This document shows positions 16,625-25,417 of a DNA stretch of 64,000 bases, piece after piece. This DNA is from Streptomyces sp. NBC_00464 (GTDB taxonomy: Bacteria > Actinomycetota > Actinomycetes > Streptomycetales > Streptomycetaceae): NCBI RefSeq assembly GCF_036013915.1, contig NZ_CP107900.1, positions 124,001-188,000 of the forward strand, written 5' to 3'. A program made the position numbers and the translations under genes. The notes below the pieces were generated by a model. It did no database searches. It was not told the origin of the DNA and worked only from the letters and a program-made list of their open reading frames with translations. The first letter of the stretch is position 1, and every line of letters begins with the position of its first letter.

Positions 16625-16660
16625 TTGTCCTGCGCGGCCGTTGCGGCCGGGGCAGGACAA
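16625..16660 (+). terminator. Hairpin terminator after the plasmid operon
   Basis: TTGTCCTG and CGGCCG pair with CGGCCG and CAGGACAA across a TTG loop, a long GC-rich stem just 8 bases after the stop codon of the preceding gene. There is no U-tract, as is common in Streptomyces. Confidence 0.65.
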
Positions 16661-16830
16661 GTTCGGTGGCACGGGCATCAGCGTCGTCGAGATTGTGTTG
16701 AAACGCGCATGCCTGTTCTCAACGAAGTTAGTCGCGGTCTCATCCGATCGAGTCGACACGAGTTGGGCCACGCCGACTGGTTTCAGTGAGAGCACGCGGG
16801 CGATCGGCGTGGCCTGCGGAGGGGGACGCG

Positions 16831-17154
16831 TCACATGCCACTGAGAATCAGCTCGCCCAGCGTGATCTGAGCACCCCACTGCAGCAAGACGACCCCCACC
16901 CTGGCGCCCGTCCACCTGACCCGGGGCCACACCAGTGCCAGGAGACCGGCCGCGAGGGCGCCCCAGAAGCAGCCTTAAAGGGCCTCGCCCGGGACCGTCG
17001 AGCACTGCTCTCCGTACGTCAGGCAGAGGCTGCCGCGATGGGAGGTGAGTACGGCGATCGACGCGACGACGACCGTCGGCACGAGCAGGACGAGTCCGGC
17101 GACGGACCATTTGGTGACGACGCGCGCTGCGGCGGGCTGCGGAGCGGGGTTCAT
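16831..17154 (-). pseudogene. Small membrane protein gene interrupted by an in-frame TAA
   Basis: From ATG 17154 the frame encodes a basic N-terminus and a membrane helix (VAGLVLLVPTVVVASIAVL), then CLTYGEQCSTVPGEAL and a TAA at 16975-16977. The same frame continues for 47 more codons with GCFWGALAAGLLALVWPRVR, a second membrane segment and LLQWGAQITLGELILSG before TGA at 16831. The downstream part is clearly the rest of the same two-helix protein, so this is a nonsense mutation (a single base from TAC/TAT). Function unknown. Confidence 0.65.
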
Positions 17155-17172
17155 GTCCTCATCCCAGCGCAC

Positions 17173-17470
17173 CGCCCCGTGTGTGGTGATCCGGTCGCGT
17201 ACTCAACTCTCCTGAGCACACCTGCTCAGCGCGTCCCCCTCGCGATCGCCACCCATGAGTACCCCGACTGGATTGGATGAGACGGGAGCCGGCTTCTGTG
17301 AGAACGAACAGCACATTCCACTCAAAAGCGAAGCCCAGAACGGGGCCGTGCGCGAACGATCTCACACCCGCCGGTACGAGAGGGAGTTCGCAGGGCTCAC
17401 AGGCCGTCAGGAAGGCGTACAGCGGCGCGTCGACTTCCATTTGGCGTTGCCAGGTAAGTAAGCTCGCCTC
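17173..17470. other. Upstream region of parA
   Basis: About 300 bases between the small membrane pseudogene and parA. It should hold the par promoter, but I could not pick out convincing -35/-10 boxes. A minus-strand frame here is open but I cannot support it as a gene. Confidence 0.35.
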
Positions 17471-18748
17471 ATGCCGCCCCAAGACAAGCAAGATGACCGA
17501 CAGAAGGTTACCTTCAAGCTCCCTGCGTCGCTGAAGGCCGATCTGAAGATCCGTTCAGCGGAACTCGGCGTCGACATTCAAGACGCGGTTGCCGTAGCGA
17601 TGACCGAGTGGGGATCCGCCCCCAAGGACGAGTCCTCAGTCGTCGACACAGCCGGATCGCCGCCCTTCGCGACCTGGCTGACCGACGCGATGACCACTCA
17701 GTTCAAGGCAGAGTGCAGCGCCCGAGGAATCCCCTACGTTCAGGGCCTCGCCCAGTCAGTCTCCCTCTGGCTCACCACACACCCCTCCCCCCGCCATCGC
17801 CCGCCGGAAAGCACCACCCGACGCATCATCGTCTGCAACCAGAAAGGCGGCGTAGGGAAAACCGCCGTCACCGGAGGCCTCGGGGGTGCATTCGCAGAGG
17901 ACCGCGAGCTGGCCCGCCTCGCAGGAGGCGCAGAAGTCACGGGCCTGAACGCTCTCCTGACGAGCAGGGAGGAATCGCTCCCCACCCCCGACGGCGAGAC
18001 CCCTGTCGAGGCAGACGACACCTATGACGCCCCTGAACTCCGCGTCCTGCTCGTCGACTACGACCCTCAGGGCCACCTGTCCAAGCAGCTCGGCTTCAAA
18101 CAGCTCCCCGCGACCGGCCCCAGCCTCGCAAAGTTCATGGCCCGCCAGGCCACAGGAGACATCCGGGATCTCATCGTCCCCGTAGAGGACGACCGATTCG
18201 GCGGCCGGCTCGACCTGCTGCCCTCCTGCCAGGACGCCTTCCTGCTGGACGTGATGATCTCAACGGCCCGCAACCGGCAGGCCACGCTCGAGCACGCCCT
18301 TGAACCCCTTGAGCAGCACTACGACGTCATCATCATTGACTGCCCACCCAGCCTGGGAATGGCGATGGACGCGGCGATCTACTACAGCCGCCATCGCGAC
18401 GGCGAGCGCGAGGGCGACTCCGGCATCCTGATTGTGGTTCAGGCAGAAGACTCGTCGGCAGACGCCTACACCATGCTCGTCGAGCAGATCGACGACGGAA
18501 TGACGGACTGGCGCATCAACGCCTCCTACCTCGGACTCGTGGTCAATCTCTACGACGCCCGAGACGGACACGTCGTCACCAGCTCCCTCGCGGAGTGGCG
18601 GGCACTCGGAGAGCCCCGCGTCATAGGAGTCATCCCCCGGCGAAAAGAGCAGCGCGAAGCAGCTCGGGTACGGCGCCCGCTGCTCGCCTACGACCCGTCC
18701 TGCGAGCAGTCCCGCGTCATGCGTCAGATCCTCAAGGAGATCTCGTGA
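17471..18748 (+). CDS. parA: ParA-family partition ATPase
   Basis: 425 residues. A 110-residue N-terminal extension contains KVTFKLPASLKADLKIRSAE, resembling a ribbon-helix-helix DNA-binding region. The ATPase has the deviant Walker A motif NQKGGVGKTAV (about 123-133), the A' box LLVDYDPQGHLSKQL and Walker B-type IIIDCPPSLGMAMD. ParA ATPases bind nucleoid DNA with ATP and move ParB-bound plasmids apart. The stop overlaps the parB start (GTGA), and a repeat array that looks like the centromere lies after parB. The long N-terminus suggests autoregulation of the operon. Confidence 0.92.
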   Translation: MPPQDKQDDRQKVTFKLPASLKADLKIRSAELGVDIQDAVAVAMTEWGSAPKDESSVVDTAGSPPFATWLTDAMTTQFKAECSARGIPYVQGLAQSVSLWLTTHPSPRHRPPESTTRRIIVCNQKGGVGKTAVTGGLGGAFAEDRELARLAGGAEVTGLNALLTSREESLPTPDGETPVEADDTYDAPELRVLLVDYDPQGHLSKQLGFKQLPATGPSLAKFMARQATGDIRDLIVPVEDDRFGGRLDLLPSCQDAFLLDVMISTARNRQATLEHALEPLEQHYDVIIIDCPPSLGMAMDAAIYYSRHRDGEREGDSGILIVVQAEDSSADAYTMLVEQIDDGMTDWRINASYLGLVVNLYDARDGHVVTSSLAEWRALGEPRVIGVIPRRKEQREAARVRRPLLAYDPSCEQSRVMRQILKEIS

Positions 18749-19770
18749 GCCCCAACCCTCGACAGCGCGCCGCTGACCGGACAGGCGCCAGCGCCGCCTT
18801 CGGAGCAGCCCAAACGCGTAGTACCCGTGGTCAGATCATCGAGTCCGTCGTGGGAGCTGCTCCAACACTGATCTCCGTGGACCGCGTTGCCGAGAACCCC
18901 GGTAACCCACGGCAGGAGTTCGACAAGGACTACATCACGCAGCTCGCGCAGAACATGCGAGAGGTCGGGCAGGTCCAGACCGCCACGGTCATGAGCCGAC
19001 TGGCGTTCCTCGTCTCGCACCCCGAGCACAAGGACGCCATCCCTCCGGACCACGAGTACGTCGTCATCGACGGTCACTGCCGACTCCGTGCGGCACGCGA
19101 AGCGGGAATCGACTTCCGGATCACCGTCGACGATTCCTCGGCCGGCACCCGTGAGGACCTCCTCGCCGCAGCGCTCTCCGCCAACCATTTCCGCAAGGAC
19201 CTCACGCCGATCGAGGAAGCCGAAGCCATCGAGGCACTCGTGCAGTTCCACGGCAGCGCATCCGCGGTCGTGTCGATCCTGGGGGGCGCCGTCAACGCCT
19301 CCTGGATTTCCACCCGCCGCGCTCTCCTCAACCTGCCCGAAGACATCCAGCAACGCGTTGCCGAAAAGCAGGTGCCGATTGAGATCGCGCGCAAGGCCGG
19401 CAGTCTGAAGAGCGCGGAAGACCAGACTGCGTATGTCGAGACCAAGATGGCCGAGCGGAAGGTCCAGCAGGACCAGAAGCCAAAGGCAGTGAGAGGTCGC
19501 GCCGCGGCTGCGGAGAAGCGGCAGCTGCAGCACCCCTCCCCCGAACCCACCGAGACCGCAGCAGCCCACGAGTCCGTATCGCCCGCTGCCACGACCACGC
19601 TGACTCCAGCGCAGAGCGTGCCGGAACCGCGCCTTGAAGCAGCGTCACCCACAGACCGTCAAGGCCCGATCGACTGGACGAACCCTGAGTCAGTCACGAC
19701 GGCCATCCTCGAGCGCTGCACCCCTGAGGTCGTACAAAAGATCGCCCAAAGCCTTACCAACACCCTGTAG
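18745..19770 (+). CDS. parB: ParB-family centromere-binding protein
   Basis: 341 residues from GTG 18745, overlapping parA. The N-terminal domain has ENPGNPRQEFDKDYITQLAQ and VIDGHCRLRAAREAG, the ParB/Srx CTP-binding fold (GHCRLRAA is the usual GERRxRA box in altered form). A helical DNA-binding part with LSANHFRKDLTPIEEAEAIE and a helix-turn-helix near NASWISTRRALLNLP follows, then a disordered charged linker and a short C-terminal helix for dimerisation. It should bind the palindromes just downstream and activate ParA. Confidence 0.92.
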   Translation: MSPNPRQRAADRTGASAAFGAAQTRSTRGQIIESVVGAAPTLISVDRVAENPGNPRQEFDKDYITQLAQNMREVGQVQTATVMSRLAFLVSHPEHKDAIPPDHEYVVIDGHCRLRAAREAGIDFRITVDDSSAGTREDLLAAALSANHFRKDLTPIEEAEAIEALVQFHGSASAVVSILGGAVNASWISTRRALLNLPEDIQQRVAEKQVPIEIARKAGSLKSAEDQTAYVETKMAERKVQQDQKPKAVRGRAAAAEKRQLQHPSPEPTETAAAHESVSPAATTTLTPAQSVPEPRLEAASPTDRQGPIDWTNPESVTTAILERCTPEVVQKIAQSLTNTL

Positions 19771-19781
19771 TGGAGGGCCGC

Positions 19782-20407
19782 GAGTTTTACGGCGTAAAAA
19801 CTCGTGATCTTGAACGGCGCCGTTCGTGCCACTCCCCCGGTGGTGATCTGGTTTCCACGAGGCGCCTCGGGCTGGCGCGAGGGCGGTCAGACAAGTGCTG
19901 CCGCCCGGCCGAGACCCTCACAAGACGGTCCGGAGTTTTACGGCGTAAAAACTCGTGATCTTGAACGGCGCCGTTCGTGCCACTCCCCCGGTGGTGATCT
20001 GGTTTCCACGAGGCGCCTCGGGCTGGCGCGAGGGCGGTCAGACAAGTGCTGCCGCCCGGCCGAGACCCTCACAAGACGGTCCGGAGTTTTACGGCGTAAA
20101 AACTCGTGATCTTGAACGGCGCCGTTCGTGCCACTCCCCCGGTGGTGATCTGGTTTCCACGAGGCGCCTCGGGCTGGCGCGAGGGCGGTCAGACAAGTGC
20201 TGCCGCCCGGCCGAGACCCTCACAAGACGGTCCGGAGTTTTACGGCGTAAAAACTCGTGATCTTGAACGGCGCCGTTCGTGCCACTCCCCCGGTGGTGAT
20301 CTGGTCTCCAGGAGGCGCCTCGGGCTGGCGCGAGGGCGGTCAGACAAGTGCTGCCGCCCGGCCGAGACCCTCACAAGACGGTCCGGAGTTTTACGGCGTA
20401 AAAACTC
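19782..20407. repeat. parS: Candidate centromere (parS): 151-bp direct repeats with five palindromes
   Basis: The near-palindrome GAGTTTTACGGCGTAAAAACTC occurs at 19782, 19933, 20084, 20235 and 20386, exactly 151 bp apart. The four intervening units are almost identical; the last has two changes. Each unit also has the perfect palindromes GAACGGCGCCGTTC and CGAGGCGCCTCG. The array starts 12 bases after parB, the usual place for a partition site. 151 is not a multiple of three, so the frames across it are artefacts. Replication iterons are a less likely alternative. Confidence 0.8.
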
Positions 20408-20559
20408 CAGCTCTGGAAGGCCGCTGTCCGCAACGCTCCAAGCCAGGCGGCCGGACTCCAGACCAGCGCGAACCACCCTGTAATCACTATTCGCTGACGA
20501 TCCACGATGGGCGTCCTCGAACACGTAGTGCTCATAACCCATCGTGAGAGTGTGAGCAG

Positions 20560-22224
20560 ATGATGCAGCTGACGCGTACGCACCGGATACTCATCGGGCT
20601 CGTGGTCGCCGGTGCGGTGCTCATCGCAGCAATCGGATTCGCGGGCTCATACGCGGCCGTGCGCGAGCTCGCCGAGCAGAAGGGCTTCGGCGGTTTCTCC
20701 GTCGTCTTCCCGATCGGCATCGATGCCGGCATCTGCGTCCTGCTCTCGCTGGACCTGCTGCTGACCTGGCTGCGCATCCCGTTCCCGCTGCTGCGCCAGA
20801 CCGCCTGGCTGCTCACCGCCGCCACGATCGCGTTCAACGGCGCAGCCGCCTGGCCCGACCCGCTCGGTGTCGGCATGCACGCCGTGATCCCCGTCCTGTT
20901 CGTCGTCTCCGTCGAGGCCGCCCGCCACGCGGTGGGCCGGATCGCGGACATCACGGCCGACAAACACATGGAGGGTGTCCGCCTCACTCGCTGGCTGCTC
21001 TCCCCCGTGCCGACGTTCCGGCTGTGGCGGCGGATGAAGCTGTGGGAGTTGCGCTCCTACGAGCAGGTCATCAAGCTCGAACAGGACCGGCTGATCTACC
21101 AGGCCCGCCTCCAAGCACGCTTCGGCCGCAGCTGGCGCCGCAAGGCCCCCGTCGAATCCCTGATGCCGCTGCGCCTCGCCAAGTACGGCGTCCCACTCGC
21201 CGACACCGGCCCCGCCGGACTCGCCGCAGCCAGCATCGAACCGGCCCTGCTGCCGCCGGCCCCCGCCCAGGCGATGGCCCAGGCTGCCGCCGCCGTGGAG
21301 ACGGCCCCGCAGCCCGAGCTCGTGGGGGCCCCGCAACATGTTCTGGCTGCAGGAGAGGCGAATGAAGCCGCTGCTCAGCTCGTGGCACCGGTGCGCACGG
21401 AGCCCAGTCAGAACACCGGTCACGTTGGCGAAGGAGAGCAGCCGGCGCTGCCTGAGGTCGACTACAACGACGCAGTACTGGGCTATCGCAACCAGTTCGG
21501 GCAGCTCCCGAACGCCCGGCAGTTCGGGCTGTTCCTCGCGCAGTACGGAGTCGTCGACCCCGTCACGGGCGGCGTACTTCCGGAGGGACTCCTGAGGCCC
21601 GTCCTCCAGGACTTCAAGGCGACGCAGTATCAGGCCGGTGATCCCGAAGCGGCTGAAGCTCCAGGCGGTGCCGACGAGGGAGCGTCCGTACCGGCCGACG
21701 ATGCTGAGCACGTCGACGGAGAACCTGACGCTGCGGCGGTTAGTGCGTCCGAGGCCGGTCGGTCCGTGGCCATGTCGTCTTCTCCGGACCCGAAGGCGGC
21801 CTCCCAGCAAGAAGGCCAGCCGACTCTGGAGCCGGTCTCGCTGATGAACGAGGCCGACCACGGTGGAGGGACACCGCAGCAGATCCAGCTCGATCTTCCG
21901 GCACCGAGAGCGCCTGAAGCACCCGTTGGCAAGCCAGGTGTCTGGGAGGCCGCCGGCACCAGCACGGGAGTTGCTGCTGCGCTGGTGCCCGCGCAGCAGA
22001 GCGTCGAGCCCGAATTGGACCCGGTTGAGCAGCAGCTCGTGACCGTGGTCAGGTGGTTGGTCGAGGCGGAGGAGTCCGGTGGCCGGCTCACGGGTGCCGA
22101 GGTCGCCCGTCGGCTGGGCCTGTCGCCGAAGACGGGTCAGCGGCGCGTGAATGCCGCGGCCGAGCGCCTCGAAGAGCAACGGCGGCAGCAGGGCCGCGCG
22201 CATCTGCGATCGGTCAACCGCTGA
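20560..22224 (+). CDS. DUF2637 membrane protein with C-terminal HTH
   Basis: 554 residues. Four hydrophobic segments occupy roughly residues 10-33, 44-68, 78-97 and 104-125 (IGLVVAGAVLIAAIGFAGSY and PIGIDAGICVLLSLDLLLTW among them), which is DUF2637, a family common in actinobacterial plasmids and integrative elements. A helical region with RRMKLWELRSYEQVIKLEQD follows, then about 250 residues of acidic, Pro/Ala-rich linker. The end (LTGAEVARRLGLSPKTGQRR) is a helix-turn-helix. The position between the parS-like array and a second repeat field suggests a role in plasmid replication, copy control or transfer; the exact function is not known. Confidence 0.8.
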   Translation: MMQLTRTHRILIGLVVAGAVLIAAIGFAGSYAAVRELAEQKGFGGFSVVFPIGIDAGICVLLSLDLLLTWLRIPFPLLRQTAWLLTAATIAFNGAAAWPDPLGVGMHAVIPVLFVVSVEAARHAVGRIADITADKHMEGVRLTRWLLSPVPTFRLWRRMKLWELRSYEQVIKLEQDRLIYQARLQARFGRSWRRKAPVESLMPLRLAKYGVPLADTGPAGLAAASIEPALLPPAPAQAMAQAAAAVETAPQPELVGAPQHVLAAGEANEAAAQLVAPVRTEPSQNTGHVGEGEQPALPEVDYNDAVLGYRNQFGQLPNARQFGLFLAQYGVVDPVTGGVLPEGLLRPVLQDFKATQYQAGDPEAAEAPGGADEGASVPADDAEHVDGEPDAAAVSASEAGRSVAMSSSPDPKAASQQEGQPTLEPVSLMNEADHGGGTPQQIQLDLPAPRAPEAPVGKPGVWEAAGTSTGVAAALVPAQQSVEPELDPVEQQLVTVVRWLVEAEESGGRLTGAEVARRLGLSPKTGQRRVNAAAERLEEQRRQQGRAHLRSVNR

Positions 22225-22570
22225 CCGAACCAGCCCTCGCGCGTGGCCGGTGACTGTTCTTGGTCATCGGCCACAGCTATGTCCGGCCCCGAACTGCCAG
22301 GGCGGCTGATCACCGCGTGACCGATTCTCTGGCCGATGGCCGGTGACCGGTCTCCAGCCAGACCGATGCCAGCTAGTCGGTCACCCTCTGGTCGGAACGG
22401 TCACCCTCTCAGCGCACGATCTGAGTTGTCGACCAGAGCGACCACGCTCCGCCCATTGGCCTTCGTGCTCCTGCCCAGTCTTGACCTGGGCAGCTAGGGC
22501 TGTGATTCCCTGCTCGACGGAGCCTTCGTTGACGCCGCAGACCAGTCGGGGCGCGACCGATGCTGTGGCC

Positions 22571-22800
22571 GGTGACCGGTCCGGAGTCCGTGACCGGCGG
22601 CCGGTGGCCGACGAGCACGGTGACCGATCCGGAGTCCGTGACCGGTGACCAGTGACCGACGAGCACGGTGACCGATCCGGAGTCCGTGACCGGTGACCAG
22701 TGACCGACGAGCACGGTGACCGATCCGGAGTCCGTGACCGGTGACCAGCGGCCGACGACCACGGTGACCGATCCGAAGTCCGTGACCGGTGACCGATCTG
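22571..22800. repeat. Iteron-like 48-bp tandem repeats rich in GTGACCGG
   Basis: 4.8 tandem units of 48 bp begin at 22571, 22619, 22667, 22715 and 22763, with the core GGTGACCGATCCGGAGTCCG and a second GTGACCGGTGACC inside each unit. The surrounding 22230-22850 has further scattered copies of GGTGACC and its complement GGTCACC. No convincing gene covers it. Repeats of this sort beside a plasmid gene are often replication iterons or operator arrays; which one applies here is inferred only. Confidence 0.75.
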
Positions 22801-22911
22801 ACCTGCATCGGTCACCGGTCATGACCGGTCCTGCGTTTCGGTCATGGTCAAGGACCGGCCACTCTGACCTCGTGCCTACAGGCCCATCAGGGCTGGAGCG
22901 CGGCCGGCACG

Positions 22912-22982
22912 CACCAAGCCGTGGTGAGTTCTCGTGGTGAGTTCGCCTGGTGAGTTCCGCGCGGGCTCACCACGGCTTGGTG
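22912..22982. repeat. 17-bp perfect inverted repeat enclosing TGGTGAGTT direct repeats
   Basis: CACCAAGCCGTGGTGAG (22912-22928) is exactly complementary to 22966-22982. The 37-base loop contains further copies of TGGTGAGTT at 11-14 base spacing. It lies between the convergent DUF2637 and HEAT genes, so it could be a bidirectional terminator, but the internal direct repeats look more like a protein-binding site. Confidence 0.6.
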
Positions 22983-23035
22983 AGTGCTCATGGTGAGTGG
23001 TTGCCTCCGCCTTTGGCAGATCGGTGGCGGCCACA

Positions 23036-25150
23036 CTATGGGCAGCTGAGGCGAGCCAGGATGTCGCGGCAGAGGCGCTGTACCTCCGCGTCGTTGCTGA
23101 CGCTCTTGAATCGCCCCCCGCGTCGGGGCAGTGCGAGCTCGGCCTGGATGCGGGGGAGGGCTGTTGCCGCAGCCGGGCCCATCCGGTCGAGGCAGGCCAG
23201 GACGTGGTTGGCTGTCGCGTCGTTCTTCTCCCAGGCGGCCAGCAGCGTCTGCACGACGACGTCGGCTTCGGCCTCGCCTCCGATGTCCCAGAGCGCGGCT
23301 GCGGCGTGGACCCGGGTCCACTCGTACCCGGCGTCCAGCAGTTCGCGCAGTCGGGGCAGCGCGGTCTGGGCCGGCGGGCCGATCCGGCCGAGGGTATCGG
23401 CGGCATTGCGGTTGCAGTGGCTGTCGAGCAGTACCTCCAATCTCGGCACGGACTCGGCGGCGTTGCGCCCGAGTTCCCACACTGCGGCCGCGGCGGCCGC
23501 GCGGAGATTCACGTCTTCGGCGTCGGCCAGCGGGCGGATGACCATCAGGGCCGGTGCGGCTCCGGGCCCGAAGGACGCGAGGGCGTTCACGGCGGAGGTG
23601 GCGGTGGACCACTGCTCATGCCGGGCCGCGGCGCTGACGGCATGGGTGAGTGCGGGTAGGCCCGCAGGGTGACGCAGTGCGGCCAGGGCGGATATGAGGG
23701 CGCCGGTGTTCGTTTCGGGCCACTTCTTTGAGAGGTCGGCCTCGGCAAGGAGCCGGGCCAGTCTCGGCACGAGTTCCTCGGCGGCCGAGCTCAGGTGCCC
23801 GGCGACCTGTATGGCACGCCACGCGTCGCACCCTGTGTCCAGCGCGGTCAACAGGCAGGGCAGGGCCCGTACGTCGCCGAGGCGTGCCAGCGCCATGACG
23901 GCTTCCTGATGCGCACGGCGCCGCAACGGATGGGGAGTCGCCCACACGTCGTGTCCGTGTGTAGCGCGGTTGGCGTCGATGTAGGCGGCGAGGGCTTCGC
24001 GGGCCGGTTCGGAGACGAAAGTCAGGGATCCAAGAGTTTCGGCGGCCGCGGCGGCGGTGTACGGGTCCTCGGGTGCCAGGCATTCCGTGAGGAGCATGAC
24101 GAGGTCGGTGTGCTCGCCCCTCCAGGAGGTGATGAGGTTCTTGGCCATACGGATTGCGTCGTACCGGGTGGCGGGGTCCGGGCTGCGGAGCTGTTCGGTG
24201 AGCAGCGCGGTGCGCTCGGGCAGGCGGGCGTCGAGCGTCGCGTGGAAGCGGCGCAGGAGATCTGTGGTGGGTGCGTGGACACGGTTGTGCCGTTCGAGGT
24301 CGTTGAATGCGGCAGCTAGCTGCGGCGGCACGTCCTGCGCCGTTGTGGTTGCCGGCTCGGCAGCACAGGCGCAGGCGTCGGGGCCGGCCTCGCACTTCTT
24401 GCCTCGTGGTTCGGGCTTGGGTGCGGGCGTGAGCTGTCGGAGCAGGCTGATCGCCGTGGGGACGGTGTCGGCGCCGATGCTCGCGGGGGAGCACCGTGAC
24501 TGGTGGACGAGGGCGGCCAGGCGGATGTCGGGATCTGCTGTGGCTTGCCGGGCCAGGGCGTCGAGCCACGCTGTGGCGGAGGAACGGGCTGCCGGCAGCC
24601 GCAGCGCCAGGTCTGCCATCGTCCGGATGACCAGCAGTCGCTCGACAATCCCGCGTTCTGCGGACAGCCGGTCGCGGAGGAGTGCGACGGCTTGGTCGGC
24701 GTCTTCCAGGAAGTGGCCGAGGCCCTCGATCGCCGGCTGGCGTACGAAGGGGTCGGGGTCGTTGGAGTGGGAAATGAAGATGTCGGCGCGCTCACGTATG
24801 AGGGCCAGGCTGTCTGCGCCTGCTGTCGACTCGGTGCCGTCAGGTGAGTAGTACAGGCCGTCGCTTCGGTCGGCGGATTCGCGGCCGATGCTGAGCAGCA
24901 GCTGCACGATGGAGGCACGGTCGGGGGTCGCGGCGCCGTCGGCCATGGCAAAGAGGAACGGCAGGCTGGCCGCTGTACAGGGATACACGTCACCTTGGTG
25001 GTGGGCCGCGCTGTAGAAGTCGTTGAATGCCTTGTCCCGGACTTCTGGGTCAGGGGAGGCCATCGCCCGCAGCCACGTAGGGACTTCGACGGCCGGGCCA
25101 TAGGCGTGACTCATCGACGACCAGTCGATCCTGTCCAGTTCGTTGATCAT
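23036..25150 (-). CDS. HEAT-repeat protein
   Basis: 704 residues from ATG 25150 (MINELDRIDWSSMSHAYG), preferred over the longer frame at 25180. It is built of helical pairs with HEAT signatures such as SPDPATRYDAIRMAKNL, EDVNLRAAAAAAVWELGRNA and GYEWTRVHAAAALWDIGGEA, covering most of the chain; a short Cys-rich insert (KKCEAGPDACACAAEP) sits near residue 280. HEAT proteins are scaffolds for protein-protein contacts. It has no enzymatic motif, signal or membrane segment. It stands alone on the minus strand. Confidence 0.8.
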   Translation of the reverse strand: MINELDRIDWSSMSHAYGPAVEVPTWLRAMASPDPEVRDKAFNDFYSAAHHQGDVYPCTAASLPFLFAMADGAATPDRASIVQLLLSIGRESADRSDGLYYSPDGTESTAGADSLALIRERADIFISHSNDPDPFVRQPAIEGLGHFLEDADQAVALLRDRLSAERGIVERLLVIRTMADLALRLPAARSSATAWLDALARQATADPDIRLAALVHQSRCSPASIGADTVPTAISLLRQLTPAPKPEPRGKKCEAGPDACACAAEPATTTAQDVPPQLAAAFNDLERHNRVHAPTTDLLRRFHATLDARLPERTALLTEQLRSPDPATRYDAIRMAKNLITSWRGEHTDLVMLLTECLAPEDPYTAAAAAETLGSLTFVSEPAREALAAYIDANRATHGHDVWATPHPLRRRAHQEAVMALARLGDVRALPCLLTALDTGCDAWRAIQVAGHLSSAAEELVPRLARLLAEADLSKKWPETNTGALISALAALRHPAGLPALTHAVSAAARHEQWSTATSAVNALASFGPGAAPALMVIRPLADAEDVNLRAAAAAAVWELGRNAAESVPRLEVLLDSHCNRNAADTLGRIGPPAQTALPRLRELLDAGYEWTRVHAAAALWDIGGEAEADVVVQTLLAAWEKNDATANHVLACLDRMGPAAATALPRIQAELALPRRGGRFKSVSNDAEVQRLCRDILARLSCP

Positions 25151-25332
25151 GAGCGGCACTCTGCCGGAGGGCACTGACAATCACCCCCGCCGCCGGCTGA
25201 CGGGGCTCTGCCTCCACGTATCCGCAGAGGCACCCGCGTGTCCAACACGTTGGGCGAGCTGTCCACGACGAGCGGTCAGGCTTGTTTCGCCATACGGTCG
25301 GTGTGGGTGCCCTGACAGGACGGCATTCTCTG

Positions 25333-25373
25333 AGTTGGCCCCGCGGTCACTTCGCACGTACGCGGGGCCAACT
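25333..25373 (-). terminator. Hairpin terminator
   Basis: AGTTGGCCCCGCG (25333-25345) pairs perfectly with CGCGGGGCCAACT (25361-25373). It lies just beyond the stop of the minus-strand gene at 25418 and would end its transcript. Confidence 0.65.
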
Positions 25374-25417
25374 GCTGTCCGGACGACTCGATGCTGATGG
25401 CCTGCGAAGATCTAGGG

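Noticed and set aside
17159..17491. 110-codon minus-strand frame overlapping the parA start
   Set aside because: No ribosome site, no recognisable domain, and it covers the parA promoter and start.
19770..20483. Chain of 62-125 aa open frames across the 151-bp repeats
   Set aside because: The repeat length is not a multiple of three, so the same peptide recurs in rotating frames; this is a by-product of the DNA repeat.
20647..22203. 518-codon minus-strand frame opposite the DUF2637 gene
   Set aside because: No domain or ribosome site; antisense shadow of the DUF2637 gene.
22571..22800. 48-bp repeats as a CRISPR array
   Set aside because: The units are contiguous with no unique spacers and no cas genes are present.
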